The translations under genes and the position numbers were made by a program. From Cytophagales bacterium (GTDB lineage: Bacteria > Bacteroidota > Bacteroidia > Cytophagales > Spirosomataceae): 48,093 nt of DNA. The notes beneath the pieces were generated by a model. That model was not told the origin of the DNA, ran no database searches, and saw only the letters and a list, made by a program, of their open reading frames with translations. The stretch spans positions 1 to 48,093 of the forward strand of contig RDXN01000072.1 of the NCBI GenBank assembly GCA_004292855.1. The letters run 5' to 3'. Below, one piece after another: positions 33,992-43,124 of this stretch. Position 1 is the first letter of the stretch. Each line of letters begins with the position of its first letter.

Positions 33992-35677
33992 ATGTTCAAC
34001 TTCACCCTTACGTCTCTTTGCCGTGTTACGGCTTTTTTACTAACCGGCTTGCTCACAACAGCTTCGGCTTTTGCCCAATCGACTTCCGGTTCATTGCCCC
34101 GGCTGGCTACTGAGTCATTAACCTTACCTGCCAACTGGCAACGTGCCGGAAGCGTGATAGCCTCGCCCACACAGGCAACCTTTAAAACGAGCGGAGGGAG
34201 CAATCTGTTGATTGGCAACGCCGGACAGGGCCTGACAATCATTAACAATGCCCCCGATTTTGCCCTGCAAGCCGATCTTTTAATAACGCCCGGCGCATCG
34301 GGCCAATTGACCCTGCCAACCGGCCAAACCCTGCCCCTCACCGACGCCCGTTTGAACAAGGCCCCCGGCTTGTGGCAAAAACTGGACCTGCGTTACCGGG
34401 CAGCCACGCCCACACGCCCCGCTACGCTCGAACGACTAGCCATCAACGGCGTTACGGTTCGCGAAGGTGTAACGTTGAATCGGGCCGCTACCAACGGTCC
34501 TGTTGTGCTGACCGTTCAAAACGGCTCAATGGCGGTGCGCAACCTGGGCTATCGCGCCTTGAACAATCGGAATGTAGCACAATGGGCCGGGCCAATCACG
34601 TATACAATTTACGATGGTGAAAACCCTGACAAAACTGAGGCAAGAAAGTTCAAAGTGCTCAAACAAGATACAACGTCGGCCATCAGCTACGAGTCGTCGT
34701 ATGGACAGAAGTCTCGCAACTATAGTATGGTGTTTGGCGGAAAACTAAACACAACCGACGCAGGCACTTATCAGTTTGATCTGGATTACGGCGGACGGGC
34801 AAGCCTGTATGTCGATAGCAAAGCTGTAATCAAAGGAGATTACAAAGACCTCGGCCCGCAGCAATCGGCCTCGGTGCCTCTGACTGCCGGAACGCATGAA
34901 ATTGAGGTCGTTTTGGCGCGTACGCCCTGGATTCGGGCCGGTTTGGGGTTGTTTATATCGTTGGCCGACACGCGCCCGCAGGCTCTGCACACACAGGCAT
35001 CCCTGCCCGAACCCAACCCGGTTAGTCAGATCAGCGTACAGGCCGATGCAAAACCGGCTTTGATCCGCTCGTTTGTGCAGTTGCCCGGCGAAAAACTCAA
35101 GCGCACCCACGCCCTCTCGGTAGGTACACCCGCAGGTATGCACTACACGCTCGACCTGAACCAAATGGCCTTGTTGCAAGTCTGGAAAGGCGATTTTGCT
35201 GATGTTACCGAAATGTGGTACGAGCGGGGCGAACCCCAACTCCTTAAACCGCTCGGAGCCAATGTATTACTCGCCCCCCAAACGGCTCTGATGGTGCTGA
35301 ACGACGCCAATGCTGCCTGGCCCGACAGCGTTTCCGAAACCATCCTGCAATACCGGGGTCTCTCGCTCGACAAACAGGGTATGCCCACCACCGAATACAC
35401 CCTCGGCGGGGTCTCCGTTACCGACGCCATCCGCCCCGTTACCGACGGCCTGACCCGTACGCTGACCGTGACAGGCACCGCCAACGGCCCGCTTGTTTGC
35501 CGCTTAGTGGCAGGGAATCAGATCGAGGAGATTGAAAAAGGTCTTTATGCCATCAACGACCGCTCATACTACATTCGCCTGGACCCCAAACTCAAGCCCG
35601 TAATCAGCACGATTAGTGGCAAACAGGAGTTGCGTTTGCCTGTGAAAGGCGGGGTGAGTTATGAGATTGTCTTTTAA
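33992..35677 (+). CDS. secreted PA14-domain protein
   Basis: A 561-residue exported protein with a signal peptide ending near TASAFAQS (start at the ATG of MFNFTLTSLCRV; an in-frame TTG nine codons earlier is less likely). Residues about 30-190 look like a concanavalin-like (DUF1080-type) domain (NWQRAG, LWQKLDLRYR). Residues about 200-320 are a PA14 domain (ITYTIYDGENPDKTEARK, GRASLYVDSK). The rest contains LLQVWKGDFADVTEMWYERG, a segment I associate with large cytochrome-type proteins of Cytophagales, but no heme motif is present. A role in binding or processing carbohydrate at the cell surface is plausible. It converges with the head-GIN gene; the two stops overlap by four bases. Confidence 0.85.
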   Translation: MFNFTLTSLCRVTAFLLTGLLTTASAFAQSTSGSLPRLATESLTLPANWQRAGSVIASPTQATFKTSGGSNLLIGNAGQGLTIINNAPDFALQADLLITPGASGQLTLPTGQTLPLTDARLNKAPGLWQKLDLRYRAATPTRPATLERLAINGVTVREGVTLNRAATNGPVVLTVQNGSMAVRNLGYRALNNRNVAQWAGPITYTIYDGENPDKTEARKFKVLKQDTTSAISYESSYGQKSRNYSMVFGGKLNTTDAGTYQFDLDYGGRASLYVDSKAVIKGDYKDLGPQQSASVPLTAGTHEIEVVLARTPWIRAGLGLFISLADTRPQALHTQASLPEPNPVSQISVQADAKPALIRSFVQLPGEKLKRTHALSVGTPAGMHYTLDLNQMALLQVWKGDFADVTEMWYERGEPQLLKPLGANVLLAPQTALMVLNDANAAWPDSVSETILQYRGLSLDKQGMPTTEYTLGGVSVTDAIRPVTDGLTRTLTVTGTANGPLVCRLVAGNQIEEIEKGLYAINDRSYYIRLDPKLKPVISTISGKQELRLPVKGGVSYEIVF

Positions 35678-36411
35678 TCCCGCTCTACCCTGCTGGCCCC
35701 CGACACCACTTGTTGAACCGTCGGGCTGCCCCGGTAACGAACCTTGCTGGCCCCGGATGCCGTTACGTTGAGCGAGGTGTTGGCCGTCAGATAGGCATGG
35801 CTGGCCCCCGAAATGTCCAGAACGGCATCGGCAAAGGGGTAGTCGAACGATTGAAGCTCCGACGCGCCCGACACCGTCCCTCGGAAGTTGGTGCCCCGTC
35901 CGATCAGTTCAAGTTTGCTGGCTCCGCTCAGGTCAAGCGTTAGGCGGGTGGCCTGCACATCGACGTAGCTTTTCGAGGCTCCTGACAGGTCGATACTCAG
36001 GTCGCTCAGGTTGCGGAAGCCCGTGATGTCGGATTTGGTGGCTCCCGAAAATGTTACGCCCCGCAGGGTGGGCATCGTTACCGTCACGCGCATGGTGTAC
36101 CGACGAACCCGACTGACGCTGTAGCGCAGCTTGAGCGTATTGGATCGGGTGGTTTGTTCGAGGTCTTCTACATCGCGCCGGTCTCCTTTAACAGTCATGG
36201 ACGGGGTGTTGCCAGGCACAACCGTAATTAGAAACGCGCTGCCCATGTCGAGCCGGTCGAACGAGCCGAGGGTGGTGGCGGAGTAGGTGCGCTCGATTTC
36301 GTCGGTTGAGCTGCCCATCGGGACCGACGCGGGGTCGAGGTTGATGATGCAACTAGTGAGGCATACGTTCAGCAGCAGTAGAATAAGAGTGGTTGGGAAG
36401 ATGCGTTTCAT
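35674..36411 (-). CDS. head GIN domain-containing protein (DUF2807), lipoprotein
   Basis: A 245-residue lipoprotein with signal peptide and lipobox LTSC (Cys21). The rest is the DUF2807 'putative auto-transporter adhesin, head GIN domain', with its typical beginning (SFDRLDMGSAFLITVVPG). A beta-helix-like ladder with recurring SGAS or SGAT turns follows (VTFSGATKSD, LSGASKSY, LSGASKLE, VSGASELQ, ISGASHAY). Such proteins are abundant in Bacteroidota; their function is unproven. It is divergent from the propeller protein at 36522 and overlaps the PA14 gene end. Confidence 0.9.
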   Translation of the reverse strand: MKRIFPTTLILLLLNVCLTSCIINLDPASVPMGSSTDEIERTYSATTLGSFDRLDMGSAFLITVVPGNTPSMTVKGDRRDVEDLEQTTRSNTLKLRYSVSRVRRYTMRVTVTMPTLRGVTFSGATKSDITGFRNLSDLSIDLSGASKSYVDVQATRLTLDLSGASKLELIGRGTNFRGTVSGASELQSFDYPFADAVLDISGASHAYLTANTSLNVTASGASKVRYRGSPTVQQVVSGASRVERD

Positions 36412-36521
36412 CGTATTTGGATTGTTTAATTATACCCTTGACAACTAAGCGCGTACCTACCCCCACGCGATCTTCCAAATCTTTCCGAAATTTGTTTGCT
36501 TCACTATCGCTTACTTTACCC

Positions 36522-37391
36522 ATGCGACTACCCCTACTCTACTTTCTGGCATTTGGCCTGTTGCCCGCTTACGCGCAAAATGGTACTGAGATCTACCAAC
36601 TCGACCTCACCGAGCGGGCCGGGCAACTGACCCTGTCGAACCCGCGCAACGTGTCGGACAAGCCGGGTTACGACAATCAGCCCTTTTTTCACCCGACCAA
36701 ACCGCTGTTGTACTACACCTCGATGATGGCCGACGGGCAAACCGATATTTGGTCGTACGACCTTAACGCAAGTACCCGGACCCAACTCACCCGTACGCCC
36801 GACTCCGAATATTCGCCCACGGTGCTGCCCGGCGAACGGCAGTTCTCGTGCATTGTGCAACGCAAAGCCAACGGCGATCAGGATCTGGTTCGGTTTGACT
36901 TGGACGATCCTACGAAAACAGCACTGCTTCTGGAATCGCAGAAAACGGGCAAGATTGGCTATCAGGCTTGGCTCAATATAGATGAAGCCGTGGTGTTTGT
37001 ATTAGGAGAACCTGCCACGATGCACTACATAAACCGCAAAACCGGTCGCGATACGGTGATAGCGGGGCAAATTGGCCGTTCGTTGCATCGGATACCGGGA
37101 CAACAAGCGTTTAGCTTTGTTCAGCAGGTGGGCGAGAAATGGATGATTCGTACGTACGAGCCTGCACGGAACCGGGTCCGCGACCTGACCGAAAGCCCGT
37201 CCACCTCCGACCATTACAACGCCTGGACACCCGGCGGCCTCCTGCTCGAAAGCCGGGGCACCGAGTTATGGGCGTTCAACCCGAAAACGAACGCGTGGAA
37301 GATGGTCGCCCTGCCAGAAAACCTCCCCAAGAAGAAAATGACTCGCTTAGCGGTGCGAAAAAACGGGTTAGCGGTGGTTTTGGACGAATAA
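36522..37391 (+). CDS. secreted TolB/PD40-type beta-propeller protein
   Basis: A 289-residue exported protein with signal peptide MRLPLLYFLAFGLLPAYAQ. Repeated propeller blades of the PD40/WD40-like TolB type follow: NQPFFHPTKPLLYYTSMMAD, DIWSYDLNASTRTQLTRTP and SEYSPTVLPGERQFSCIV. It lacks a catalytic domain, so it probably binds a ligand or protein. The frame is open 43 codons upstream, but those codons overlap the divergent gene's start and lack a signal peptide, so the later ATG is chosen. Confidence 0.85.
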   Translation: MRLPLLYFLAFGLLPAYAQNGTEIYQLDLTERAGQLTLSNPRNVSDKPGYDNQPFFHPTKPLLYYTSMMADGQTDIWSYDLNASTRTQLTRTPDSEYSPTVLPGERQFSCIVQRKANGDQDLVRFDLDDPTKTALLLESQKTGKIGYQAWLNIDEAVVFVLGEPATMHYINRKTGRDTVIAGQIGRSLHRIPGQQAFSFVQQVGEKWMIRTYEPARNRVRDLTESPSTSDHYNAWTPGGLLLESRGTELWAFNPKTNAWKMVALPENLPKKKMTRLAVRKNGLAVVLDE

Positions 37392-37407
37392 TTATTAGAA
37401 ATGACCT

Positions 37408-37570
37408 AACCCCAGCGGGGTGGCATGTCAATAGAGCTTAGATGCGTGAAGGTGATTAAAGCCCCATCGGGGCGGCATGTTGAAGAGGTTGCCTTTTGAC
37501 ATATCGCCCCGATGGGGCTATCGTTACCGCTAACGTTTCGTTTCTATTGACATGCCACCCCGCTGGGGTT
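37408..37570. repeat. nested palindromic repeat
   Basis: Outer arms 37408-37434 and 37544-37570 are exact reverse complements (27 bases, beginning AACCCCAGCGGGGTGG). Inner arms 37460-37480 and 37499-37519 (AGCCCCATCGGGGCGGCATG type) pair with two mismatches. Outer and inner arms are themselves related (CCCC, AGC or ATC, GGGG, GGCATGT), so the element looks like four copies of one REP-like motif arranged as a nested hairpin. Confidence 0.9.
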
Positions 37571-37584
37571 TTTGAATTACAGTT

Positions 37585-38943
37585 ATGAAAACCTTCCAGA
37601 GCATCAACCCAAATACGGGGCAGGTTGTGGCGCGATACGAAGCCGAAACGCCCGAACAAATCGGCGACCGGCTGGCTCAGGCCGTAGCCGCGCAACGCGA
37701 TTGGTCGGCGGGGTCGTTTGCCGAACGGGGTGCGCTGTTTCGCCAATTGGCCGAGCATCTGCGCGACCAAAAAGAGCCGTTAGCCGACCTGATTACGACC
37801 GAAATGGGCAAGATTCGGGCGGAATCGCTGGCCGAAATTGAAAAGTGCGCCGGTCAATGCGATTACTACGCCGACCATGCCGACCGATTGCTGGCTCCCA
37901 ATGTGATCGAAACCGATGCGCAGGAAAGCCGGGTGGTTTACGAACCGGTGGGCGTTGTGCTGGCCATTATGCCCTGGAATTTTCCGTTTTGGCAAGTGTT
38001 TCGCTACGGCGTTCCGGCCCTGATGGCGGGTAACGTCACGCTGCTCAAACACGCGCCCAACGTGTTTGGCTGTGCCCTGGCTATTGAAAACGCGTTTCGG
38101 TCGGTGGGTTTTCCGGCGGGTGTTTTTGGGGCTATCGTGGCCGACACCGACGCTATAGAACAACTCTTGGCCGACGACCGGGTGGGCATGGTTACGCTCA
38201 CGGGTAGCGAGCGGGCGGGGTCGGCGGTGGCTGCATTGGCGGGGGAAAACATCAAAAAATCGGTGCTCGAACTAGGTGGCTCCGACGCGTTTATCGTGCT
38301 GGCCGACGCCGATCTCGACAAAGCTGCCCAAGCCGCTGTGCAGTCGAGGATGAGCAACGCGGGGCAGGTTTGCATTGCGGCCAAGCGGTTTCTGGTCGAA
38401 TCGTCGGTGAAGGAAGTGTTTACGGAGAAGCTGAAAACCCGCATCGAAACCCTCAGACAAGGCGATCCAATGCACCCCGATACAAACCTTGGCCCCCTTG
38501 CCCGCCTTGATCTGGCCGAAATGCTCGAAAAACAGGTGCAAACGGCTCTCACTCAAGGGGCAACGTTGCTCACGGGCGGCACCCGACGCGACTGCCACTT
38601 TGCCCCTACCCTGCTCGATAACGTCGCGCCGAACTCCGTTGTGTTTCAGGAGGAAACCTTCGGGCCGGTAGCCGCCCTGACTGAAGTAGCGGACGCCGAC
38701 GAGGCCGTTCGACTAGCCAACGCCACACGTTATGGCCTGAGCGCGGCCATCTGGACTGCCGACCTCGACCGAGCAAATCGCCTGAGCCGCCAACTCCAGG
38801 CGGGCAGCGTGTTCATCAACGCCGTGGTTCGCTCCGACTCGCGCCTGCCCATTGGCGGCATGAAAAAGTCCGGCTACGGGCGCGAACTCGCCGAAGCAGG
38901 CATCAAAGAATTTTGCTACACGAAGACGGTGTTTATTGGATAA
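37585..38943 (+). CDS. NAD(P)-dependent succinate-semialdehyde dehydrogenase-type aldehyde dehydrogenase
   Basis: A 452-residue aldehyde dehydrogenase. It has the cofactor and catalytic motifs IMPWNFPFWQVFRYG, VLELGGSDAFIV (general base Glu229), NAGQVCIAAKR (nucleophile Cys263), EETFGPVAAL and IGGMKKSGYGREL. Length and sequence match the shorter succinate-semialdehyde dehydrogenases (Sad/YneI type, about 460 residues), which oxidise succinate semialdehyde to succinate. The substrate is inferred from family resemblance only; no GABA-pathway genes are adjacent. A nested palindrome ends 14 bases before its ATG. The SprT-like gene follows nine bases downstream and may be co-transcribed. Confidence 0.9.
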   Translation: MKTFQSINPNTGQVVARYEAETPEQIGDRLAQAVAAQRDWSAGSFAERGALFRQLAEHLRDQKEPLADLITTEMGKIRAESLAEIEKCAGQCDYYADHADRLLAPNVIETDAQESRVVYEPVGVVLAIMPWNFPFWQVFRYGVPALMAGNVTLLKHAPNVFGCALAIENAFRSVGFPAGVFGAIVADTDAIEQLLADDRVGMVTLTGSERAGSAVAALAGENIKKSVLELGGSDAFIVLADADLDKAAQAAVQSRMSNAGQVCIAAKRFLVESSVKEVFTEKLKTRIETLRQGDPMHPDTNLGPLARLDLAEMLEKQVQTALTQGATLLTGGTRRDCHFAPTLLDNVAPNSVVFQEETFGPVAALTEVADADEAVRLANATRYGLSAAIWTADLDRANRLSRQLQAGSVFINAVVRSDSRLPIGGMKKSGYGRELAEAGIKEFCYTKTVFIG

Positions 38944-38952
38944 TTTTGTTCC

Positions 38953-39567
38953 GTGACAGACCCATTCGACAAACACCTTCCCCCCGCAGCCGTGCCCTAT
39001 GCCCGGCAGTTGTGGCAACAATACAAGTTCCGGTTTGTGGTGAGCCGCCCCCGGCGCACGCGCTTAGGCGATTTCCGCGCCCTCCCCGACGGCTCGCTCC
39101 ACATCACCGTTAATGCCGATCTGAATCCTTATGCGTTCCTGCTCACGTATGTACACGAGGTAGCCCACGCGGCTGTGCATCGCCATACGCAAACCCTCAA
39201 ACGTCGGGCACGGCCTAAACCCCACGGTCCGCTTTGGCAACAAACCTTTGCTAACCTCATGGCCCCGCTCCTGACCGAGGCCGTATATCCGCCCGCCATT
39301 CTCGAACCCCTCCGCGACTACATGCGCCGTCCGGCTGCAAGTTCGTACGCGCACCCGGCCCTGATGCAAGCTTTGCGCGAGGCCGACCAACGCCCCACGG
39401 GGCAAACCCAGTTGCGCGATATTCCCGAAGGTCAGGCATTTATCTTTGCCAAAAAGACATTCGTCCGGGGCACGTTTCGGCGTACCCGCATCGTTTGTAA
39501 AGAGGTTGAATCGGGGCGCAGCTACACGATTCTGGCCCACGCGCTGGTGGAAATAGACAGGATATGA
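38953..39567 (+). CDS. SprT-like zinc metalloprotein
   Basis: A 204-residue protein with the SprT/Spartan-like zinc-protease motif HEVAH (LTYVHEVAHAAVHRH, near residue 72) preceded by a conserved fold (RRTRLGDFR). SprT-like domains cleave or bind proteins on DNA in eukaryotes; the bacterial function is unclear. The GTG start of MTDPFDKHLPP follows the dehydrogenase stop after nine bases. Its TGA stop overlaps the porU ATG as ATGA, so translation of the two is coupled. The C-terminal end may carry a metal-binding tail (RRTRIVCKEVESGRSYTIL). Confidence 0.85.
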   Translation: MTDPFDKHLPPAAVPYARQLWQQYKFRFVVSRPRRTRLGDFRALPDGSLHITVNADLNPYAFLLTYVHEVAHAAVHRHTQTLKRRARPKPHGPLWQQTFANLMAPLLTEAVYPPAILEPLRDYMRRPAASSYAHPALMQALREADQRPTGQTQLRDIPEGQAFIFAKKTFVRGTFRRTRIVCKEVESGRSYTILAHALVEIDRI

Positions 39568-42500
39568 TAGTGAAAAAGTGTTTAGACAGGATTACGGGAT
39601 TTAACAGGATTTTCCGGACGCAGAGAATCCTGTTAAATCTTGTAATCCTGTCCATTATTTTAATTTCTAATCATCAGTCATCATTCGCTCAGTCGGTTTT
39701 GCGGGCGGGGAGTTGGTACAAGATTGGGGTGGTGCAAACGGGGCCGTATCGGTTGGATTATGACGCCCTGACGCGGCTCAATCCAGCCTTTGCGAGTGCC
39801 GACCCGCGTCGGTTTCGGCTCTACGGCAACGGCGGGGCACCCCTGCCTCAACTCAACGCGGCCCCGCGCTCAACTGATCTCACCGAAAATGCGATTCTGG
39901 TCGAAGGCGAAGCCGACGGGCGGTTCGACCGGGGAGACGCGCTGTTGTTTTGGGGCGAAAGCCCGCACACGGTCCGGCGCGACTCCGTTACGGGTCAGCT
40001 CGGCCACACAATCAACCCCTACGCTGACACGACGTTTTATTTCCTGACCATTAGCCCCGACCTGGGCCGACGCATCGCAACGCGAGCATCGGGTTTGGCG
40101 GGCAGTTTGTCGGCTATTAGCACGTGTATGCATTACGCCTTCCACGAGGTCGAAGAGACAAGCCGCATCCGGTCGGGGCGGGGTTGGCTAGGTGAATTTT
40201 TCGGGGTGACTGCCGAGCAAACGTTTGCGTTTAACACGCCTGGCCTTGTGGCTGTCTCACCTGTAGTCGTAACGTCGTCCGTGATGGCCGATGCACCAGC
40301 AGATACACGATTTGCGGTTCGGCTGAACGGCCAACCCATTGGTTCACAAACCTTAACAGCCTTGTCCGGATACCGATACGATCTGAAAGGCGTGGAGAAT
40401 CGGAGCGTGTTCACGACCACCGCCCCCGGCTCCGAAACCGCCCTGCGTCTCGCGCTCACTTACGACCGCGCGGGGCAATCGTCGGCGGTGGCCCACCTGA
40501 ATTATTTAGGCATCCAAACCACGCGCGAACTCCGGCCCTATGCCGAACCCACCGTTGCCTGGCTCGCGCCCGGTCGGTACACGCTCCGGCAGGCAGGTGC
40601 GGGTCTGCGCGTGTGGGACATCTCTGCGCCCACACAACCCGTGAGTCAGTCCGTTGCGCTCAACGGGTCTGAGGCCATCTGGAGCCACGCCAATCGGGCG
40701 ACGTACGCCGTGTTTACCGACGCCCAGTTTGGGCAACCTATTTCGCTGGAGCCGGTTGTGAACCAGAACATAGGGTCCGAAGCCACCCCCAATTTACTGA
40801 TTGTGGTGCCACCCGCCTTCCGGGCCGAGGCCGAACGGTTAGCCGCATTCCGTCGGAACCACGATGGCCTGACGGTACTCGTTGTGACGACTACGCAGGT
40901 GTACAATGAATTTGCATCCGGCCAACCCGACCCTACCGCCATCCGCGACGCGGCCCGATTTTACAGCCGCAAAACGTCCAACACACTTCGATACCTGCTT
41001 CTTTTTGGTGACGCCACGTATGATTACCGGAACCGGGCGGGTTCGCTCACACCGGCTCAGTGGGCCAATATGGTGCCCATTTACCAAAGCCGCGAATCGC
41101 TCGACCCTATCCGCAGTTATTCGTCCGACGATTATTTCGGTTTTTTGAAAGACGCTGACGGTGAATGGCTTGAGACCACTGCGGGCGACCACCAGCTTGA
41201 TATTGGTGTGGGGCGGCTCCCGGTGAAGTCGGCAGATGAGGCCCGTACTGTTGTGGATAAGCTGATTCGCTACAGTTCCGACAAAACCTTGGTGGGCGAC
41301 TGGCAAACGCGGCTGGCCCTGGTAGCCGACGATGGCGATGGAAACATTCACCAGCAAGACGCCGACCAACTAGCCCGCGAAATTGAAGTCAACACGGCGT
41401 TTCGGCCACAACGCCTGTTTACAGACGATTTTGCCCAAGAGTCGGCACCGGGCGGACCACGCGCTCCGGGAGTGAACCGCGCCCTAAACGACGCGCTCAA
41501 CGAGGGTCGGCTTATTATCAATTACGCTGGTCACGGGGGCGTTTCGGGGTGGGCCGAGGAACAAATTCTGACCCTGTCCGACATTTTTTCGTGGCGTAAC
41601 CGCCGACTGCCCCTGTTCGTAACGGCCACCTGTGAGTTTGGCCGCTACGACGACCCCGGCACGGTTTCGGGGGCCGAACTGGCCCTGTTGAGTCGGCAGG
41701 GCGGGGCCATTGGCTTGCTCACGACCACACGGCCCGTGTTTGCCAATACCAATTTTTTGCTCAATGAAGCTTTTTATCGGTCGGTGTTCACGCCCATAAA
41801 CGGCCAAATGCCGCGCCTGGGCGACGTAATGCGCGACACCAAAAACAACAGCTTGAGCGGGAGTCTCAACCGCAACTTCGCGCTCCTCGGCGACCCCTCC
41901 ATGCGACTCGCCTACCCCGATGCCGAGGTGGCCGTTACGCGCCTGGCGGGGCGAGTTGTGCAACCAAACCGGCCTGACACGCTCCGCGCTCTGCAAACAG
42001 TAGTGCTCGAAGGCGAAATCCGCAACCCGGTCACCGGCCAATTGCTTACCGATTTTTCGGGACAGGTTCGCCTGACGCTTTTCGATAAAGCCACCAACCG
42101 CAGCACACGGGGTACCGAGAGCCTGCCCATGACCTATCGAGCCTTTACGAGCACAATTTTCAGCGGACAAACACCCGTGAACGCAGGCCGTTTCCGGGTG
42201 CAGTTTACCGTCCCGAAAGACATTGATTACACCGTTGGCCCCGGTAGGCTGTATGCCTACGCTGTGCGGGCCGACAGCCTGCTCGAAGCGTCGGGGCAGT
42301 ACGCGAATCTGCTTATTGGTAGTAGCGACCCCCAACCCCTTGCCGACACACAGCCGCCCGCGCTCACCCTAACCATACCCGGAGCCACGCTTGATGCTGA
42401 CGCCACACCTCGTATTGCCGGACCAGATGTGTACTTGCAAATTAATCTCTCCGACAACGTCGGCATTAACATCACCCGCACTGGTTTGGGTCACGAATTA

Positions 42501-43013
42501 ACGGCTCAATTGCAACAGAGTGAAGTAGTTACCCTCAATGATAAGTATGTGGCGATGGGGGCCGATGGGCGGCAGGGAATGGCTACCTACACCTTCAGAG
42601 GGTTGCAACCCGGTCGGTATAGCGTTCGGGTGAAAGCGTGGGACGTCAACAATAATTCAAACGAGGGTGCGTTGACGTTTGTAGTATCGGACAAACCGGC
42701 TCTGACCATCGGGACGTTGCGGGCATACCCCAACCCAATGGCCGAGCAGACCACCCTCGAACTGACCCACAACCGACCGGGCGACGCCCTCGATTGGACG
42801 CTGACGTTCTTTGACCGAAGCGGGCGGGTGCTGGGTAGTCAGACCGGGCAGTGCGACCAATGCCCTGAAACGGTTTCCTTGGGGCAATGGGAGGGCCGAA
42901 CAGGCGGCAACAGTCCGTTACCCAACGGGTTATATCTGTACCGGGTCGATGTTCGGGCCGCGTCGGATGGGTCGGCGGCTGGAGCGAGTGAGCGGGTTTT
43001 GCTCATACGATAA
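39564..43013 (+). CDS. porU: type IX secretion system sortase PorU
   Basis: Cell-surface cysteine protease that removes the C-terminal signal of T9SS cargo and attaches the cargo to the surface. The 1149-residue product has an export signal, an N-terminal beta domain (VGVV-type prodomain) and a gingipain C25 core with catalytic His657 in YAGHGGVSGW and Cys690 in TATCEFGRYDD. The C-terminal part has GDPSMRLAYP and ends in a T9SS-type sorting domain (YPNPMAEQTTLEL, LPNGLYLYRVDV). The ATG overlaps the SprT-like stop. Residues 8-30, which include much of the signal peptide, are encoded by a dispersed palindrome. porV follows, as in many Bacteroidota. Confidence 0.93.
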   Translation: MIVKKCLDRITGFNRIFRTQRILLNLVILSIILISNHQSSFAQSVLRAGSWYKIGVVQTGPYRLDYDALTRLNPAFASADPRRFRLYGNGGAPLPQLNAAPRSTDLTENAILVEGEADGRFDRGDALLFWGESPHTVRRDSVTGQLGHTINPYADTTFYFLTISPDLGRRIATRASGLAGSLSAISTCMHYAFHEVEETSRIRSGRGWLGEFFGVTAEQTFAFNTPGLVAVSPVVVTSSVMADAPADTRFAVRLNGQPIGSQTLTALSGYRYDLKGVENRSVFTTTAPGSETALRLALTYDRAGQSSAVAHLNYLGIQTTRELRPYAEPTVAWLAPGRYTLRQAGAGLRVWDISAPTQPVSQSVALNGSEAIWSHANRATYAVFTDAQFGQPISLEPVVNQNIGSEATPNLLIVVPPAFRAEAERLAAFRRNHDGLTVLVVTTTQVYNEFASGQPDPTAIRDAARFYSRKTSNTLRYLLLFGDATYDYRNRAGSLTPAQWANMVPIYQSRESLDPIRSYSSDDYFGFLKDADGEWLETTAGDHQLDIGVGRLPVKSADEARTVVDKLIRYSSDKTLVGDWQTRLALVADDGDGNIHQQDADQLAREIEVNTAFRPQRLFTDDFAQESAPGGPRAPGVNRALNDALNEGRLIINYAGHGGVSGWAEEQILTLSDIFSWRNRRLPLFVTATCEFGRYDDPGTVSGAELALLSRQGGAIGLLTTTRPVFANTNFLLNEAFYRSVFTPINGQMPRLGDVMRDTKNNSLSGSLNRNFALLGDPSMRLAYPDAEVAVTRLAGRVVQPNRPDTLRALQTVVLEGEIRNPVTGQLLTDFSGQVRLTLFDKATNRSTRGTESLPMTYRAFTSTIFSGQTPVNAGRFRVQFTVPKDIDYTVGPGRLYAYAVRADSLLEASGQYANLLIGSSDPQPLADTQPPALTLTIPGATLDADATPRIAGPDVYLQINLSDNVGINITRTGLGHELTAQLQQSEVVTLNDKYVAMGADGRQGMATYTFRGLQPGRYSVRVKAWDVNNNSNEGALTFVVSDKPALTIGTLRAYPNPMAEQTTLELTHNRPGDALDWTLTFFDRSGRVLGSQTGQCDQCPETVSLGQWEGRTGGNSPLPNGLYLYRVDVRAASDGSAAGASERVLLIR
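39585..39652. repeat. palindromic repeat overlapping the 5' end of porU
   Basis: Arms 39585-39611 and 39626-39652 are complementary over 27 bases with two mismatches that would be G-U pairs in RNA. The loop is 14 bases. The arms iterate ACAGGATT and its complement, a motif found in dispersed palindromes of many Bacteroidota. A further GACAGGAT copy lies at 39556-39563 in the SprT-like gene. The repeat is in the porU reading frame. Confidence 0.9.
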
Positions 43014-43063
43014 GACTCCGGCATCAATTTTGAACACAGTTTTCATTACATAGCGATTCGTCG

Positions 43064-43071
43064 TAATTTTG
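43064..43071 (+). promoter_or_regulatory. porV -7 promoter box
   Basis: TAATTTTG fits TAnnTTTG and lies 54 bases before the porV ATG in a 111-base gap after porU. It suggests that porV has its own promoter. A matching -33 is not clear. Confidence 0.45.
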
Positions 43072-43124
43072 GCCCCCCAACATGGGTTCTCGTAGATTCT
43101 CATGTTGCTCATTTATCAAACTTT

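Noticed and set aside
36393-36521. Longer N-terminus for the propeller protein
   Set aside because: The extra 43 residues overlap the start of the divergent head-GIN gene and precede a perfect signal peptide.
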